The notes: generated from the sequence alone by a model not told the origin. A DNA stretch of 62,033 bases from Nocardia pseudovaccinii NBRC 100343 (GCF_001613225.1 NZ_BDBY01000308.1:1-62033); one strand, 5' to 3'; numbered from the stretch's first letter, positions 18,303-28,059 are shown. Made by a program: numbers and translations.

Positions 18303-18619
18303 CGCGACGATGCCGTACCGGTTTTCTGCGGCGGGCCGTCTCGGTGATCCTTCCGATATCTCAGGCCCGACGCGGAAACCGATCGAACTCTGGTCGCCGC
18401 TTGGCTTTGAAGGCTCCCGGCCTTCTTTGGCCTCTTCGGTCGCGTAGAACAGCAGATTCGCATCGTGTGCGAGCTGCTGAATGCCGGCCAGGATCCCCTG
18501 CGGCGTGGAAACAGGTCAACCACGAAGCCCGCCGTGTCTACGACGACGTCCGACTACATCACCGGTGAACCCGCCGAAACCCGTTCTTCCGGTATCCATC
18601 GCATGAGGACGAGCTGAAG
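18303..18619. other. Gap with only decayed sequence
   Basis: No intact gene is present. On the minus strand, two adjacent frames near 18400-18545 read as plausible protein (VVVDTAGFVVDLFP, then GILAGIQQLAHDANLLFY), which suggests another frameshifted remnant that I cannot name. Confidence 0.35.
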
Positions 18620-18760
18620 GCATACGCAATCACCCAGCGCTGCTGCGACGACGCCAGTTGCGTGGCGAATGTCCGGTCAACTGCATCCGGCCCACGCCAC
18701 GACGACCCGAGATTCCCGACCGCGGAGATGCTGCACATCGATTCCGGCCGCAGGGATCAT
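18620..18760 (+). pseudogene. Fragment of an FprB-like ferredoxin reductase
   Basis: The fragment matches the first 45 residues of the intact FprB-like gene at 48657: AYAITQRCCDDASCV, then after a one-base deletion ECPVNCIRP, then after another shift DDPRFPTAEMLHID. The second cysteine cluster and the flavin domains are absent. No start codon or ribosome site remains. It is one of several broken copies of genes that are intact elsewhere in the window. Confidence 0.75.
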
Positions 18761-18847
18761 CCCGAACGACGGTGGTCGCTTCGTCGATCACCGAGCACCT
18801 GCCCCTTGGTGCTGTTGGCCCTGTCCGGTCCGGTGACTTCGGTTCGC

Positions 18848-19440
18848 GCAGAAGAATATTCCGACATCCGCACCTAGGTCACCCCAGATGTCGTCCGTGA
18901 CTGGATGCTTTTCGACGCCACTTCCGAACAGGCCGCCACCAGTCCCATGGGCGAACTGCTCGGCGCCGGATACGCACAATCTGTGTGGATGCTCGCGGAC
19001 GAACTCGGATTCGACCTGGATCCCGATCTGCGGGTCACTCACGAAACGGCGGTGGCGGCCGCGCCGATCGACTTCCTGATCGGACTGATCGAGCCCGGAC
19101 ACGTTGCCGCTCAAAGTTTCCGATGGCAGGCACCGTCGACGGTCGGGTCATCACCGCGGCGGTCAACTAGTTCATGGGACAGCACAACCTTGACCCGCCA
19201 CGGACACTCGGCCCCGAGGACGAACGGTTCGAAATCGAAATCGGTGGCGACCCGGGCTGTCTCGTCACCGTCTCGGGCATGCCACACTCGATGGAAGCCG
19301 GATTGTCGCGAAATCCTGCTGTGGTCGCGACGGCCATGCACTGCGTGAATGCCATTCCCTACGTTGTCGCGGCCGAACCGGGCGTCCGAACCTACCTTGA
19401 TCTGCCGCTGATTGGCCGGACGGGTGGCGGTCGAGTTGCA
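18848..19440 (+). pseudogene. C-terminal half of a DapB-like (amine dehydrogenase family) reductase
   Basis: Fragments in shifted frames follow the C-terminal half of the NAD(P)H-dependent amine dehydrogenase/dihydrodipicolinate-reductase-like family: EEYSDIRT, a TAG stop, then MGELLGAGYAQSVWMLADEL, RFEIEIGGDPGCLVTVSG, and ATAMHCVNAIPYVVAAEPGV with the closing RTYLDLPLIG. The intact relative in the window is at 50364. The N-terminal half is absent here, while a separate remnant at 32375-32833 contains only the N-terminal half and ends where this one begins. Confidence 0.7.
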
Positions 19441-19606
19441 TCGCACCCGAAGCCCCGAAGCGACGTCCTGAATCAGACCAGTTCGCACGCCCGCGCGGAG
19501 AAGTTGTCATAACGCGCGGGTACGCGAACTATGCCATTTCCTCGCCGACGGACCAATTCGTATTCTCTCGTCATTTTCGGGACCAGCGACACACCCGATG
19601 CCAATT

Positions 19607-19652
19607 GTTCTGGACACATTACCGTAGTAATATCCAGACATATGTCCGAACT
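19607..19652. promoter_or_regulatory. Operator array G (TGTC-type, 12-bp phase) over the tetR start
   Basis: Units GTTCTGGACA at 19607, TATCCAGACA at 19631 and TGTCCGAACT at 19643 lie on a 12-bp register, with a weak unit at 19619. The last unit overlaps the ATG at 19642, so binding there would block transcription or the start of the tetR gene itself. It matches the arrays upstream of both CYP51 genes. Confidence 0.6.
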
Positions 19653-20229
19653 CACGTCCACCGGTGTCGAAGCCACCCGACGGCGCTTGACCGAAAAACA
19701 AGCCGACACGGTCGACCGTCTAACGGCATCGGCTGTCGACGTGCTGTCGCGCGAAGGGTACTCCGGCACAACGATACGACTGGTCGCCGCTGCCGCGGGT
19801 GTCGGTACCGCTACCGCCTACACATACTTCTCCTCCAAGGAGCATCTGATCTCGGAGGTGTTCTGGCGGCGACTGATAGCGACTCCCGAACCGGAAACCG
19901 ATGACTCCGATCCGGCCACGCGAGTGGTCGCGGTGCTGCGGCAGATTTCGATGCTCGTGGCCGACGAGCCGGCATTGGCCAGCGCGGTCAGCAACGCCTT
20001 GCTCGGCGACGACCCCGATGTGCAACACCTGCGCGTACGCATCGGACGCGAGATACGCCACCGGCTCGCCGTGGCCCTGGGGGAGCAGGACAGGGCACGC
20101 CTGTCCATGCTCGAACTGCTCTATTCAGGCGCACTGCTGCAAGGCGGCATGGGGCTGCTGTCATATGAGGAGGTAGCCGACGTGCTGGAAGTCTGCGCAC
20201 GTCGAATCCTGACCGATCCGGGCAGCTGA
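19642..20229 (+). CDS. TetR-family regulator, candidate master of the sterol cluster
   Basis: This 195-residue regulator has the TetR HTH at residues 18-65 (TVDRLTASAVDVLSREGY, TTIRLVAAAAGVGTATAYTY, then FSSKEHL) and a helical C-terminal sensor. It lies directly before CYP51 and CYP125 on the same strand, and one of the 12-bp-phased operator arrays overlaps its start, which suggests autoregulation. A paralogue with the same overall plan (TVDRLLDAALEVLREQGY) is at 57306, before the second CYP51. The ligand may be a sterol or a sterol-CoA by analogy with KstR and KstR2, but the operator is unlike the published KstR or KstR2 motifs as I know them. Confidence 0.85.
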   Translation: MSELTSTGVEATRRRLTEKQADTVDRLTASAVDVLSREGYSGTTIRLVAAAAGVGTATAYTYFSSKEHLISEVFWRRLIATPEPETDDSDPATRVVAVLRQISMLVADEPALASAVSNALLGDDPDVQHLRVRIGREIRHRLAVALGEQDRARLSMLELLYSGALLQGGMGLLSYEEVADVLEVCARRILTDPGS

Positions 20230-20649
20230 GCATATTCCGCAGCCGAGCAAAGGGGGTACGTTTGTGCGTCCGTTTGCCTTTCACGGATACCGCAGCCATC
20301 GATAGTCGCTGCGCTGCGGACGGCGCCGAATAGCGAACGTCGCGCTTCGAACGTCATTGCGGCAGTGCGATTGTCGATAGCGGTATCGACCAGCACCCAG
20401 CAGGCGTAGCTCCGAAACCAGGCGGTACGCCGCTCGGCACTTGCCCTACAAGGGCGATCGTTCGAGTGATGCACTCCCTTCTGCTGCAGCGGATTTCGTC
20501 ACATTAAGAGCGCATCAAACGCAGCCATCACCCTCGTTCACCCCTTCCGAAGCATGCCCGCAGGGGCCGGGGTTTGCGTTCGATCTTCGCTCTCGTTCCC
20601 GCTGTCGGTCCGTCTATCAAGTCTTGTCGTACACAGTGGATCATAGTAC
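20230..20649. other. Intergenic stretch before the first CYP51
   Basis: These 420 bases contain no recognisable gene. Frames entering from the left of the CYP51 gene have no similarity to P450s and are treated as untranslated. Confidence 0.45.
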
Positions 20650-20682
20650 TGTCCAGACACATGTCCATCATATGTCTGGACA
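20650..20682. promoter_or_regulatory. Operator array A upstream of CYP51-1
   Basis: TGTCCAGACA (20650-20659) and its exact reverse complement TGTCTGGACA (20673-20682) form a perfect 10-bp inverted repeat, with a third unit, TGTCCATCAT, at 20662 between them. Units are 12 and 11 bp apart. Each outer unit is itself a palindrome of the form TGTC-NN-GACA. The array ends 22 bases before the CYP51 start, so it would overlap the promoter or the leader. Confidence 0.75.
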
Positions 20683-20704
20683 GGTATCTCGGGAAGGATT
20701 TCCA

Positions 20705-22057
20705 ATGGCGCTGGTCAAGCCACAGCGAGTGTCCGGAGGCGAAGACGAACACGGGCATCTGGAAGAGTTCCGCACCGCCCCCATCGCCTTGATGCGGCGG
20801 GTGCGGACCGAGTGCGGTGATGTCGGAGCCTTCGAACTGGCGGGGCGCGATGTGATTCTGCTTTCCGGGTCCGAAGCCAACGAGTTCTTCTTCCGCGCCG
20901 GCGACGAGGACCTGGACCAGGGCGCTGCTTACCCGTTCATGAAGCCCATCTTCGGCGAGGGGGTTGTGTTCGACGCACCACCCGAACGCCGCAAGGAGAT
21001 GCTGCACAACCAGGCCCTGCGCGCGGAACACATGCGCGGGCACGCCGCCACCATTGCCAGCGAGGTGGATCGGATGCTCGCCGGATGGGGCGACGAGGGC
21101 GAGATCGATCTCCTCGAATTCTTCGCGGAACTGACCATCTACACCTCGTCGGCGTGCCTGATCGGCGTGAAGTTCCGCGAGCAGCTCGACTCGCGATTTG
21201 CACACTTATACCACGAGCTCGAGCAGGGCACCGATGCCTTGGCCTATGTCGATCCTTATGCGCCGATCGAGAGCTTCATCCGGCGCGACGAGGCCCGCGC
21301 GAAGCTGGTCGAGCTCGTCCAGTCGATCATGGATGGACGGGATTCGAATCCGCCGACCGGCAAGGACGACCGCGACATGCTCGACGTTCTCATGTCGGTC
21401 AAAGATGAGAGCGGGGCCTTGCGGTTCTCGGCCAGCGAGATCACCGGCATTTTCATTTCGATGATGTTCGCCGGCCATCACACCACGTCGGGCACCGCCG
21501 CTTGGACGATCATCGAACTGTTGCGCCACCCCGAGACGCTGGCCGCTGTCACCGCCGAACTCGACGAGTTGTATGCGGACGGCTCGGAGGTCAGCCACAA
21601 CGCGCTGCGACAGATTCCCAATCTCGAAGCTGCGCTGAAGGAAACGCTGCGGCTGCATCCGCCGCTGATCATCCTCATGCGCATCGCCCGTGACGCATTC
21701 GAGGTCTGCGGCAACCGGATTGCACCCGGCGACATGGTGGCGGCGACTCCGGCGATCTCCAACCGGATCGCCCAGGACTTCCCGAATCCGGACACCTTCG
21801 ATCCGAGCCGCTACCTCGATCCGCGGCAAGAGGACATCGTCAACCGCTGGACCTGGATCCCCTTCGGCGCGGGCCGTCATCGTTGCGTCGGTGCCCCGTT
21901 CGCGCTCATGCAGCTCAAGGCGATCTTCTCGATCCTGTTGCGGGACTGGGAATTCGAGCTGGCCCAGCCGCCGGATTCCTACCGCAACGACCACTCCAAG
22001 ATGGTCGTGCAGCTGCAGCAGCCGTGCCGTGTTCGCTACCGCCGCCGGCGGCGGTGA
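20705..22057 (+). CDS. cyp51: CYP51-type cytochrome P450 (sterol 14alpha-demethylase), copy 1
   Basis: This 450-residue P450 follows the bacterial CYP51 family along its whole length. It has VSGGEDEHGHLEEFRT at the start, YPFMKPIFGEGVVFDA in the B-C region, FAGHHTTSGTAAW in helix I (near residue 255), KETLRLHPP containing the ExxR motif, and FGAGRHRCVG with the haem Cys near residue 392. CYP51 removes the 14alpha-methyl of sterols in three oxidations, releasing formate, with electrons from a ferredoxin and its reductase. GAAGGA precedes the ATG. It is followed 52 bases later by a CYP125. A second CYP51 is at 59436. The M. tuberculosis enzyme has an unsettled physiological role, and the catabolic setting here suggests use on imported sterols (inference). 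Confidence 0.95.
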   Translation: MALVKPQRVSGGEDEHGHLEEFRTAPIALMRRVRTECGDVGAFELAGRDVILLSGSEANEFFFRAGDEDLDQGAAYPFMKPIFGEGVVFDAPPERRKEMLHNQALRAEHMRGHAATIASEVDRMLAGWGDEGEIDLLEFFAELTIYTSSACLIGVKFREQLDSRFAHLYHELEQGTDALAYVDPYAPIESFIRRDEARAKLVELVQSIMDGRDSNPPTGKDDRDMLDVLMSVKDESGALRFSASEITGIFISMMFAGHHTTSGTAAWTIIELLRHPETLAAVTAELDELYADGSEVSHNALRQIPNLEAALKETLRLHPPLIILMRIARDAFEVCGNRIAPGDMVAATPAISNRIAQDFPNPDTFDPSRYLDPRQEDIVNRWTWIPFGAGRHRCVGAPFALMQLKAIFSILLRDWEFELAQPPDSYRNDHSKMVVQLQQPCRVRYRRRRR

Positions 22058-22109
22058 GACCCCCTGGAAGTACCGGTCCACAATGACGTCGGCCCCTCAG
22101 GAGGCAGTT

Positions 22110-23354
22110 GTGCCAGCTCTGTCCATGCCCACCGGATTCGATTTCACCGATCCGGCGCTCTGGGAAAACCGCAACCCCGCCCATGAATTCGCCACGCTGC
22201 GGCGCACCGCACCCGTCTGGTGGAACGCCCAGACCGACGAACAGTCCGGCGGGTTCCGCGACGGCGGCTATTGGGTGGTCACCAAACACGAAGACATCAA
22301 AGAGATCTCACGCAAACCGGAACTGTTCTCCTCGCAGCAGAAGGGCTCCATCATCCGACTGCCGGGCGAGGTGACCCCTGAGCAGATCGAGCTCACACGC
22401 GCCCTGCTGGTGAATATGGATCCGCCCAAGCACACCAAGATCCGGCGCATCATCTCCAAGGGATTCAGCCCCCGCGCGGTCGAAGGATTGCGCAATGCTC
22501 TCACCGAGCGGGCGGCCGCGATCGTGCACGCCGCCAAGAAAGAAGTTGGTGGTGATTTCGTCGAGCGCATCGCGTGTGAGCTCCCACTGCAGGCCATCGC
22601 CGAACTTATTGGTGTCCCGCAGGAAGACCGGCGCAAACTGTTCGACTGGTCCAACCAGATGCTCAACTACGACGACCCCGAGTACGCCGACACCATCACG
22701 ACTACCACCTCGACCAACGCGTCGGTGGAAATCCTGGGCTATGCCTGGAACATGGCCGAGCAGCGGCGCGCCAACCCGGTCGACGATATCGTCAGTCAGC
22801 TCGTACACGCCGACATCGACGGTGAAGCCCTCGGCTCGGATGAATTCGGCTTCTTCGTCATCCTGCTGGCCGTTGCGGGCAACGAGACCACCCGTAACGC
22901 CATCACCCACGGCATGAAGGCATTCGTCGACAATCCGGAGCAGTGGGAGCTATACAAACAGCAGCGCCCGCGCACCGCGCCCGACGAAATCGTGCGCTGG
23001 GCCACCCCGGTGACCGCCTTCCAGCGCACCGCGACCGAAGACACCGAGCTCGGTGGGCAACAGATCCGCAAAGGACAGCGCGTCGGATTATTCTACAGTT
23101 CAGCCAATTTCGACGAGGACGCCTTCGAGCGCCCCTTCGACTTCGACATCCTGCGCGACCCCAATCCGCATCTGGCCTTCGGCGGCACCGGCGCACACTA
23201 TTGCGTCGGCGCGAATCTCGCGCGACTGGAAATCGATTTGATGTTCAACGCCCTAGCCGACACGATGCCGAATCTATCGCAGCTCGCCGAACCCGAACGA
23301 CTGCGCTCCGGCTGGATCAACGGCATCAAGCACTGGCACGTCCGATACGAGTAG
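22110..23354 (+). CDS. CYP125-type cytochrome P450 (steroid C26/27 monooxygenase), copy 1
   Basis: This 414-residue P450 matches CYP125, which oxidises the terminal side-chain carbon of cholesterol or cholestenone to the acid. Seen are GFDFTDPALW at the start, FRDGGYWVVTKHED, the helix I motif AGNETTRNA near residue 255, DEIVRWATPVTAFQRT, and FGGTGAHYCVGANLAR with the haem Cys near residue 364. It closes with LRSGWINGIKHW, as in CYP125. GTG at 22110 is preferred because AGGAGG at 22099-22104 precedes it; an ATG at 22083 would add nine residues. It is cotranscribed with CYP51-1 and followed by a GMC oxidoreductase. A paralogue is at 46239. Confidence 0.93.
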   Translation: MPALSMPTGFDFTDPALWENRNPAHEFATLRRTAPVWWNAQTDEQSGGFRDGGYWVVTKHEDIKEISRKPELFSSQQKGSIIRLPGEVTPEQIELTRALLVNMDPPKHTKIRRIISKGFSPRAVEGLRNALTERAAAIVHAAKKEVGGDFVERIACELPLQAIAELIGVPQEDRRKLFDWSNQMLNYDDPEYADTITTTTSTNASVEILGYAWNMAEQRRANPVDDIVSQLVHADIDGEALGSDEFGFFVILLAVAGNETTRNAITHGMKAFVDNPEQWELYKQQRPRTAPDEIVRWATPVTAFQRTATEDTELGGQQIRKGQRVGLFYSSANFDEDAFERPFDFDILRDPNPHLAFGGTGAHYCVGANLARLEIDLMFNALADTMPNLSQLAEPERLRSGWINGIKHWHVRYE

Positions 23355-23398
23355 ACCCGACCAGGCGCGGGAGCACATCAAGATAGACAGGCGAATCC

Positions 23399-25024
23399 AT
23401 GAGCGAAGCAGCAGACTACATCGTCGTAGGCGCCGGCAGCGCAGGCGCGGTCATCGCGGGCCGTTTGGCACAGCGAGGAGTGAGCGTGATCCTGCTGGAG
23501 GCCGGAGGCCCGGATACCAGCCGGCTGGTCACCAGCCCCGGCCTCATCACAATGGTCCACACTATTCCGCCGCTGAAGCAGCGAGTGTGCTGGAAGCAGT
23601 ACTCGATCCCGCAGAAGCACGCCAACGACCGAACGATCCCGATGACCCGAGGCAAGGTGCTTGGCGGATCGAGTTCGGTCAACGGCATGCTGTTCGTACG
23701 CGGAAACCGAGCCAACTTCGATTCCTGGGCCGCGGAAGGCAATTCGGGCTGGAGCTACGAAGAGGTCCTGCCCGCCTATCGACGTTTGGAGAACTGGGAA
23801 GGCGGAGCCGACGCCCATCGCGGTGTCGGCGGGCCGGTCCAAGTGACACGCCAGAAAGACCTCACCCCCGTCTCGCAGGAATTCATGGTCGCCGCGTCCG
23901 AGACCCTCGGCACACCGATCATCGACGATTACAACGGCGCGTCGCAGGAAGGCATCTCTATATTCCAGCAGACCGTGCGAAACGGGTTGCGCTACAGTTC
24001 GTCTCGCGCGTACCTCACCGAAAGGCCGGACAAGTGCCCTCGGGTGATCACGCGAGTCCACGTGACGCGCATCGTCATCGACAAGGGCCGCGCCACCGGT
24101 GTGGAGGTCGCCGATCGCAATGGTGCCCGCCGCATCATCCACGCAGGTAGAGAGATCATCGTCTGTGGCGGCGTGATGGGGTCACCGCAGATCCTCATGT
24201 TGTCGGGCATCGGACCGGCCCAACACCTGCGCGAGCTCGGCATCACGGTGCAGTCGGATCTGCCGGTCGGGCAGAATCTGCACGACCACTTATTCGTTCC
24301 CCTGACGTTCATATCCAAGAAGGCCATCCACCGCGGCATACCGACCTACTTCGCCCGGGCTTTGGCGCGCGAGCTGCGGCGCCCGGGTAGCACCTGGATG
24401 GGACGCACGGTGTTCGAGGCGGTCGGCTTCGTCAAGACCAAGTTCGCCGACGCGGACTACCCGGATATGCAAATCCACAGCCTGCCGTGGAGCTATCCGG
24501 TGCCCAATCAGGACGAGGACAAAATGTATCTGGTGGAGCGCCGGCCCGCGCTCACCGTCCTGCCCAGCCTCATCTATCCGAAGAGCCGCGGCGAACTGAG
24601 GCTGGCATCGGCGGACCCGTTCGCTGCTCCGCTCATCGATCCCGGCTACCTCACCGACCCACGCGACACCGACTTCCTGGTCGAGGGCGTGAAGACTATC
24701 CGGGAAATCATGGCGCACAAGGCAATTGCCCATGACATCGTCGAGGAGTACGCGCCTGGGAACGAATTCCCGGACGACGCCACCCTGCGCCGTGAGCTGC
24801 CCAACCGCGTGCATTCGATCTACCACCCGGTTGGCACCTGCCGGATGGGCGTCGACGAGCGCTCTGTCGTCGACCCGACGCTGAGAGTCCGCGGCATCGA
24901 AGGCCTGCGTGTTGCCGACGCGTCGATCATGCCGAACATCACCGGCGGCAACACCAACGCGCCGTCGCTCATGATCGGCGAGAAGTGCGCCGAACTGCTT
25001 GCCCAGGCTGCCGGATGCGCATAG
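23399..25024 (+). CDS. GMC-family FAD-dependent oxidoreductase
   Basis: This is a 541-residue glucose-methanol-choline oxidoreductase that oxidises a primary or secondary alcohol using FAD. The dinucleotide fold opens with YIVVGAGSAGAVIAGRLA, followed by the GMC signature RGKVLGGSSSVNGM near residue 85, the second signature GSPQILMLSGIGP, and a catalytic HSIYHPVGTCRMG near residue 471 with NTNAPSLMIGEK at the end. It is closer to the choline or long-chain alcohol dehydrogenase type than to secreted cholesterol oxidases, as no signal peptide is visible. In this cluster it could oxidise a sterol or side-chain hydroxyl formed by the P450s. Its last 10 bases overlap the glycosyltransferase start, so the two are translationally coupled. 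Confidence 0.9.
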   Translation: MSEAADYIVVGAGSAGAVIAGRLAQRGVSVILLEAGGPDTSRLVTSPGLITMVHTIPPLKQRVCWKQYSIPQKHANDRTIPMTRGKVLGGSSSVNGMLFVRGNRANFDSWAAEGNSGWSYEEVLPAYRRLENWEGGADAHRGVGGPVQVTRQKDLTPVSQEFMVAASETLGTPIIDDYNGASQEGISIFQQTVRNGLRYSSSRAYLTERPDKCPRVITRVHVTRIVIDKGRATGVEVADRNGARRIIHAGREIIVCGGVMGSPQILMLSGIGPAQHLRELGITVQSDLPVGQNLHDHLFVPLTFISKKAIHRGIPTYFARALARELRRPGSTWMGRTVFEAVGFVKTKFADADYPDMQIHSLPWSYPVPNQDEDKMYLVERRPALTVLPSLIYPKSRGELRLASADPFAAPLIDPGYLTDPRDTDFLVEGVKTIREIMAHKAIAHDIVEEYAPGNEFPDDATLRRELPNRVHSIYHPVGTCRMGVDERSVVDPTLRVRGIEGLRVADASIMPNITGGNTNAPSLMIGEKCAELLAQAAGCA

Positions 25025-26271
25025 CCCTGCTGTCTTACCGGAGCAAGACACACTGTGGAGGACAAGGAGTCTACGTCCGGTATCTGAGTCAAGGTCTGGC
25101 GGAGCTCGGCCACGACGTCGAAGTATTGTCGGGCCAGCCCTATCCGGAACACCTGGATCCGCGGGTGCGGCTCACCGAGGTGCCCAGCCTCGATCTCTAC
25201 TGCGACGACGACCCCTTCCGCACACCGCATCCCCGCGAGATCCGCGACCGTATCGATCTGCTCGAAGTCGCCACGATGTGGACAGCCGGGTTCCCCGAGC
25301 CACGCACATTCAGTCTGCGCGCGGCGAAACTGCTGTCCGCGCGGACACACGATTTCGATGTGGTGCACGACAATCAGTGCCTCGGCTACGGGCTGCTGGA
25401 CATCGCCCGTCGGCTGCCGCTGACCGCGACGATCCATCATCCGATCACCCGCGACCGGGCCGTGGATCTGGCGGCCGCGCCGTGGCGACGGAAGCCATTC
25501 GTGCGCCGCTGGTACGGGTTCCTCGACATGCAGCAGAAAGTGGCACGCCAGATTCCGGACCTGATCACCGTGTCCTCCTCGTCTGCGACCGATATCGTCG
25601 AGGACTTCGCGGTATCGCCGGAGCAGCTGAATACCGTGCCACTGGGCGTGGATACGACGTTTTTCCGGCCACGGAACCAGCCGCGGGCCGCTGGGCGGAT
25701 CGTCGCGGTGGCCAGTGCTGACAAACCTCTCAAAGGTGTCGCGCATCTACTCAAAGCCGTTGCGCGGCTACGCCACACCCACGATGTCGAACTTCGGCTC
25801 GTCGCGAAGCTGGAGTCGAACGGACCAACCGAAAAGCTCATCGCCGAACTCGGGATCGCTGATATCGTCACAGCCACGGCCGGACTGAGTGACCAGCAGC
25901 TCGCCGAGCTGCTCGCATCCGCCGACATCGCCTGCATTCCCTCCCTGTACGAAGGCTTTTCGCTACCGGCCGTGGAAGCCATGGCCAGCGGGACTCCGTT
26001 GGTTGCAAGCCGTGCCGGCGCGTTACCCGAAGTTGTCGGTGACTGCGCCGAACTGGTCGAACCTGGCGACGTCGACGCCTTGACTCAGGTCCTGGGTCGT
26101 TTGCTGCTCGATCGGGACCGGCTGCGCCGCATGGGTATCGCCGGACGGCGACGAGCGCTGGAGGTATTCAGCTGGTCGGCCGTTGGCGCACAGACCGTGG
26201 CGGTCTATGAACAGGCGATCGAGCGACACCTGTACCGATCTGGCACCACAGCGGCTGGAACCAGCCGATGA
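25015..26271 (+). CDS. GT4-family glycosyltransferase
   Basis: This 418-residue retaining glycosyltransferase has the GT-B fold. The N-terminal domain has SKTHCGGQGVYVRYLSQGL, the glycine-rich acceptor-domain loop. The C-terminal GT1 domain has VASADKPLKGVAHLLKA and the E-x7-E motif in YEGFSLPAVEAMASG near residue 315. It is soluble, so it would act at the cytosolic face on a lipid or small-molecule acceptor using a nucleotide sugar. It starts inside the end of the GMC gene and is followed by a methyltransferase, a terpene-cyclase-like protein and a second methyltransferase. I recall this gene order in other actinobacteria but know of no assigned product. The acceptor is unknown, and a hydroxylated sterol is possible given the context. 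Confidence 0.88.
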   Translation: MRIALLSYRSKTHCGGQGVYVRYLSQGLAELGHDVEVLSGQPYPEHLDPRVRLTEVPSLDLYCDDDPFRTPHPREIRDRIDLLEVATMWTAGFPEPRTFSLRAAKLLSARTHDFDVVHDNQCLGYGLLDIARRLPLTATIHHPITRDRAVDLAAAPWRRKPFVRRWYGFLDMQQKVARQIPDLITVSSSSATDIVEDFAVSPEQLNTVPLGVDTTFFRPRNQPRAAGRIVAVASADKPLKGVAHLLKAVARLRHTHDVELRLVAKLESNGPTEKLIAELGIADIVTATAGLSDQQLAELLASADIACIPSLYEGFSLPAVEAMASGTPLVASRAGALPEVVGDCAELVEPGDVDALTQVLGRLLLDRDRLRRMGIAGRRRALEVFSWSAVGAQTVAVYEQAIERHLYRSGTTAAGTSR

Positions 26272-26302
26272 ATCAACCCATCACCAACGGGAAGGAGACC
26301 TC

Positions 26303-27034
26303 ATGCTTACTATCGACTTCGACCGCCTGGGCATCGGGCCCGGGGCGCGCGTAATCGACGTCGGATGCGGTGCGGGACGGCACTCGTTCGAAGCGTACCG
26401 ACGCGGCGCGGACATCGTGGCCTTCGACCAGAACACCGGCGACCTGACCGATGTGAAGGTCATGTTCGAGGCCATGGCCGAGACAGGCGAGGCCCCCGAG
26501 GACGCCAAGGCCGAGACCGTCCACGGCGACGCCCTCGACCTGCCTTACGGCGACGCCGAATTCGACGTGGTCATTGCCTCGGAGATCCTCGAGCACATCC
26601 CGAACGACGCGCAGGCGATCACCGAATTGGTGCGCGTGCTCAAACCCGGCGGCCGCCTTGCGATCACCGTCCCACGTTGGCTGCCCGAAAGGATCTGCTG
26701 GGCACTGTCGGACGAGTACCACGCCAACGACGGCGGCCACGTCCGCATCTACCGCGCGAACGAACTGCGCGACAAGGTGAGCGCCCACGCCCTCCGGTTC
26801 AGCCACTTAAAGCACGCTCACGCGCTGCACTCGCCCTACTGGTGGCTGAAATGCGCTGTCGGGGTCTCCGACAACAACCACCCGGCAGTGACGACCTATC
26901 ACCGAATGCTGGTGTGGGACATGATGTCCGCTCCACTATTGACCCGGATCACCGAGCGTCTCCTTAACCCGCTCATCGGCAAGAGCGTTGCCCTCTACTT
27001 CACCAAACCGGCAGCGCACGATGTCACCCGCTGA
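26303..27034 (+). CDS. Class I SAM-dependent methyltransferase
   Basis: This 243-residue enzyme has the Rossmann-like SAM fold. Motif I is RVIDVGCGAGRHSFEA near residue 20, the acidic ribose-binding residue lies in IVAFDQNTGD, motif II is FDVVIASEILEHIPND, and the post-motif is VLKPGGRLAITVPRW. It resembles the Methyltransf_11 type used on small molecules and lipids. AAGGAG lies eight bases before the ATG. The stop overlaps the following gene by 14 bases. With the preceding GT4 gene it could glycosylate and methylate one shared acceptor (inference). Confidence 0.87.
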   Translation: MLTIDFDRLGIGPGARVIDVGCGAGRHSFEAYRRGADIVAFDQNTGDLTDVKVMFEAMAETGEAPEDAKAETVHGDALDLPYGDAEFDVVIASEILEHIPNDAQAITELVRVLKPGGRLAITVPRWLPERICWALSDEYHANDGGHVRIYRANELRDKVSAHALRFSHLKHAHALHSPYWWLKCAVGVSDNNHPAVTTYHRMLVWDMMSAPLLTRITERLLNPLIGKSVALYFTKPAAHDVTR

Positions 27035-28046
27035 ACTCCCGGCCGTCCCCGGTGTCCTATCCGCCCGCGACATCCGCCGTACCGGTGAATCCATCGCCGC
27101 GGCACAGGAACCCGACGGCGCTCTCCCCTGGTTCCCCAGCGGCCACACCGATCCCTGGGACCACATCGAATCCGCGATGGGCTTGACCGTCGCTGGACTG
27201 TGGAACGAGGCCCGCGACGCGTACATTTGGTCCGCTAAGACACAGCGCGCGGACGGTTCCTGGCCCATGCAATTCCGTCAGGGCGTCATCGAGAACCCCG
27301 ATGCCGACACCAACTTCTGCGCCTACCTGGCGACAGGCATTCTCCATTACCTGACCGTCACCGGCGATCACGAGTTCGCCGCCGAAATGTGGCCTGCCGT
27401 CCGCGCAGCCATCGACTTCGTGCTTACTCTCCAGCTCGGTCCGCACGGCGAAATCCATTGGTCGGCCTCCGAATCCGGCACCTCGGGCGAGGCACTGCTC
27501 ACCGGTTGCTCCAGTATCTTCCACAGCCTCGCCTGTGCCACGACTCTCGCCAACCGCCTCGGTGAAAGCCGACCGGACTGGGTCGCAGCGCGGCGTCGTC
27601 TCGGTCGCGCCCTGCACGATCACCCGGAGGCGTTTCTGGACAAGAGTCGCTACTCCATGGACTGGTACTACCCAGTTCTCGGCGGCGCGTTGCGCGGCGC
27701 GGCAGCCCGCGACCGCATCGATCGCCACTGGGACGAGTTCGTCGTCGCGGACCTGGGCATCCGCTGCGTCTCCGACGCCCCCTGGGTCACCGGTGCGGAA
27801 ACCTGCGAACTCGCGCTGGCTCTCGACGCTCTGGGTGACACCGAGCGCGCCCACCGCATGCTGTCGGATATGCAACATCTGCGCGACTCCGACGGGTCCT
27901 ACTGGACGGGTTTGGTCTACATCGACGGCAAACGATGGCCGGAGGAATGCCCCACCTGGACCGGTGCTGCCGTCCTTCTGGCCGCTGATGCCCTCACCCG
28001 CACAACTGCGGCGAACGGCATCTTCCGCGATGTACTCCCCCACTGA
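27021..28046 (+). CDS. Terpene-cyclase/prenyltransferase-like alpha-barrel protein
   Basis: This 341-residue protein is made of helical repeats like those in the alpha/alpha barrels of prenyltransferases, squalene cyclases and glucoamylases. Repeated QEPDGALPWF, QRADGSWPM and DSDGSYWTG stretches resemble the QW/QxDGSW motifs of the squalene-hopene cyclase superfamily. No DxDD acid motif is apparent, so I doubt class II cyclase activity. A glycan- or lipid-binding or hydrolase role is equally likely. It is translationally coupled to the upstream methyltransferase (14-base overlap) and converges with a second methyltransferase 13 bases beyond its end. Confidence 0.7.
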   Translation: MSPAELPAVPGVLSARDIRRTGESIAAAQEPDGALPWFPSGHTDPWDHIESAMGLTVAGLWNEARDAYIWSAKTQRADGSWPMQFRQGVIENPDADTNFCAYLATGILHYLTVTGDHEFAAEMWPAVRAAIDFVLTLQLGPHGEIHWSASESGTSGEALLTGCSSIFHSLACATTLANRLGESRPDWVAARRRLGRALHDHPEAFLDKSRYSMDWYYPVLGGALRGAAARDRIDRHWDEFVVADLGIRCVSDAPWVTGAETCELALALDALGDTERAHRMLSDMQHLRDSDGSYWTGLVYIDGKRWPEECPTWTGAAVLLAADALTRTTAANGIFRDVLPH

Positions 28047-28059
28047 GAACGTCGACGCC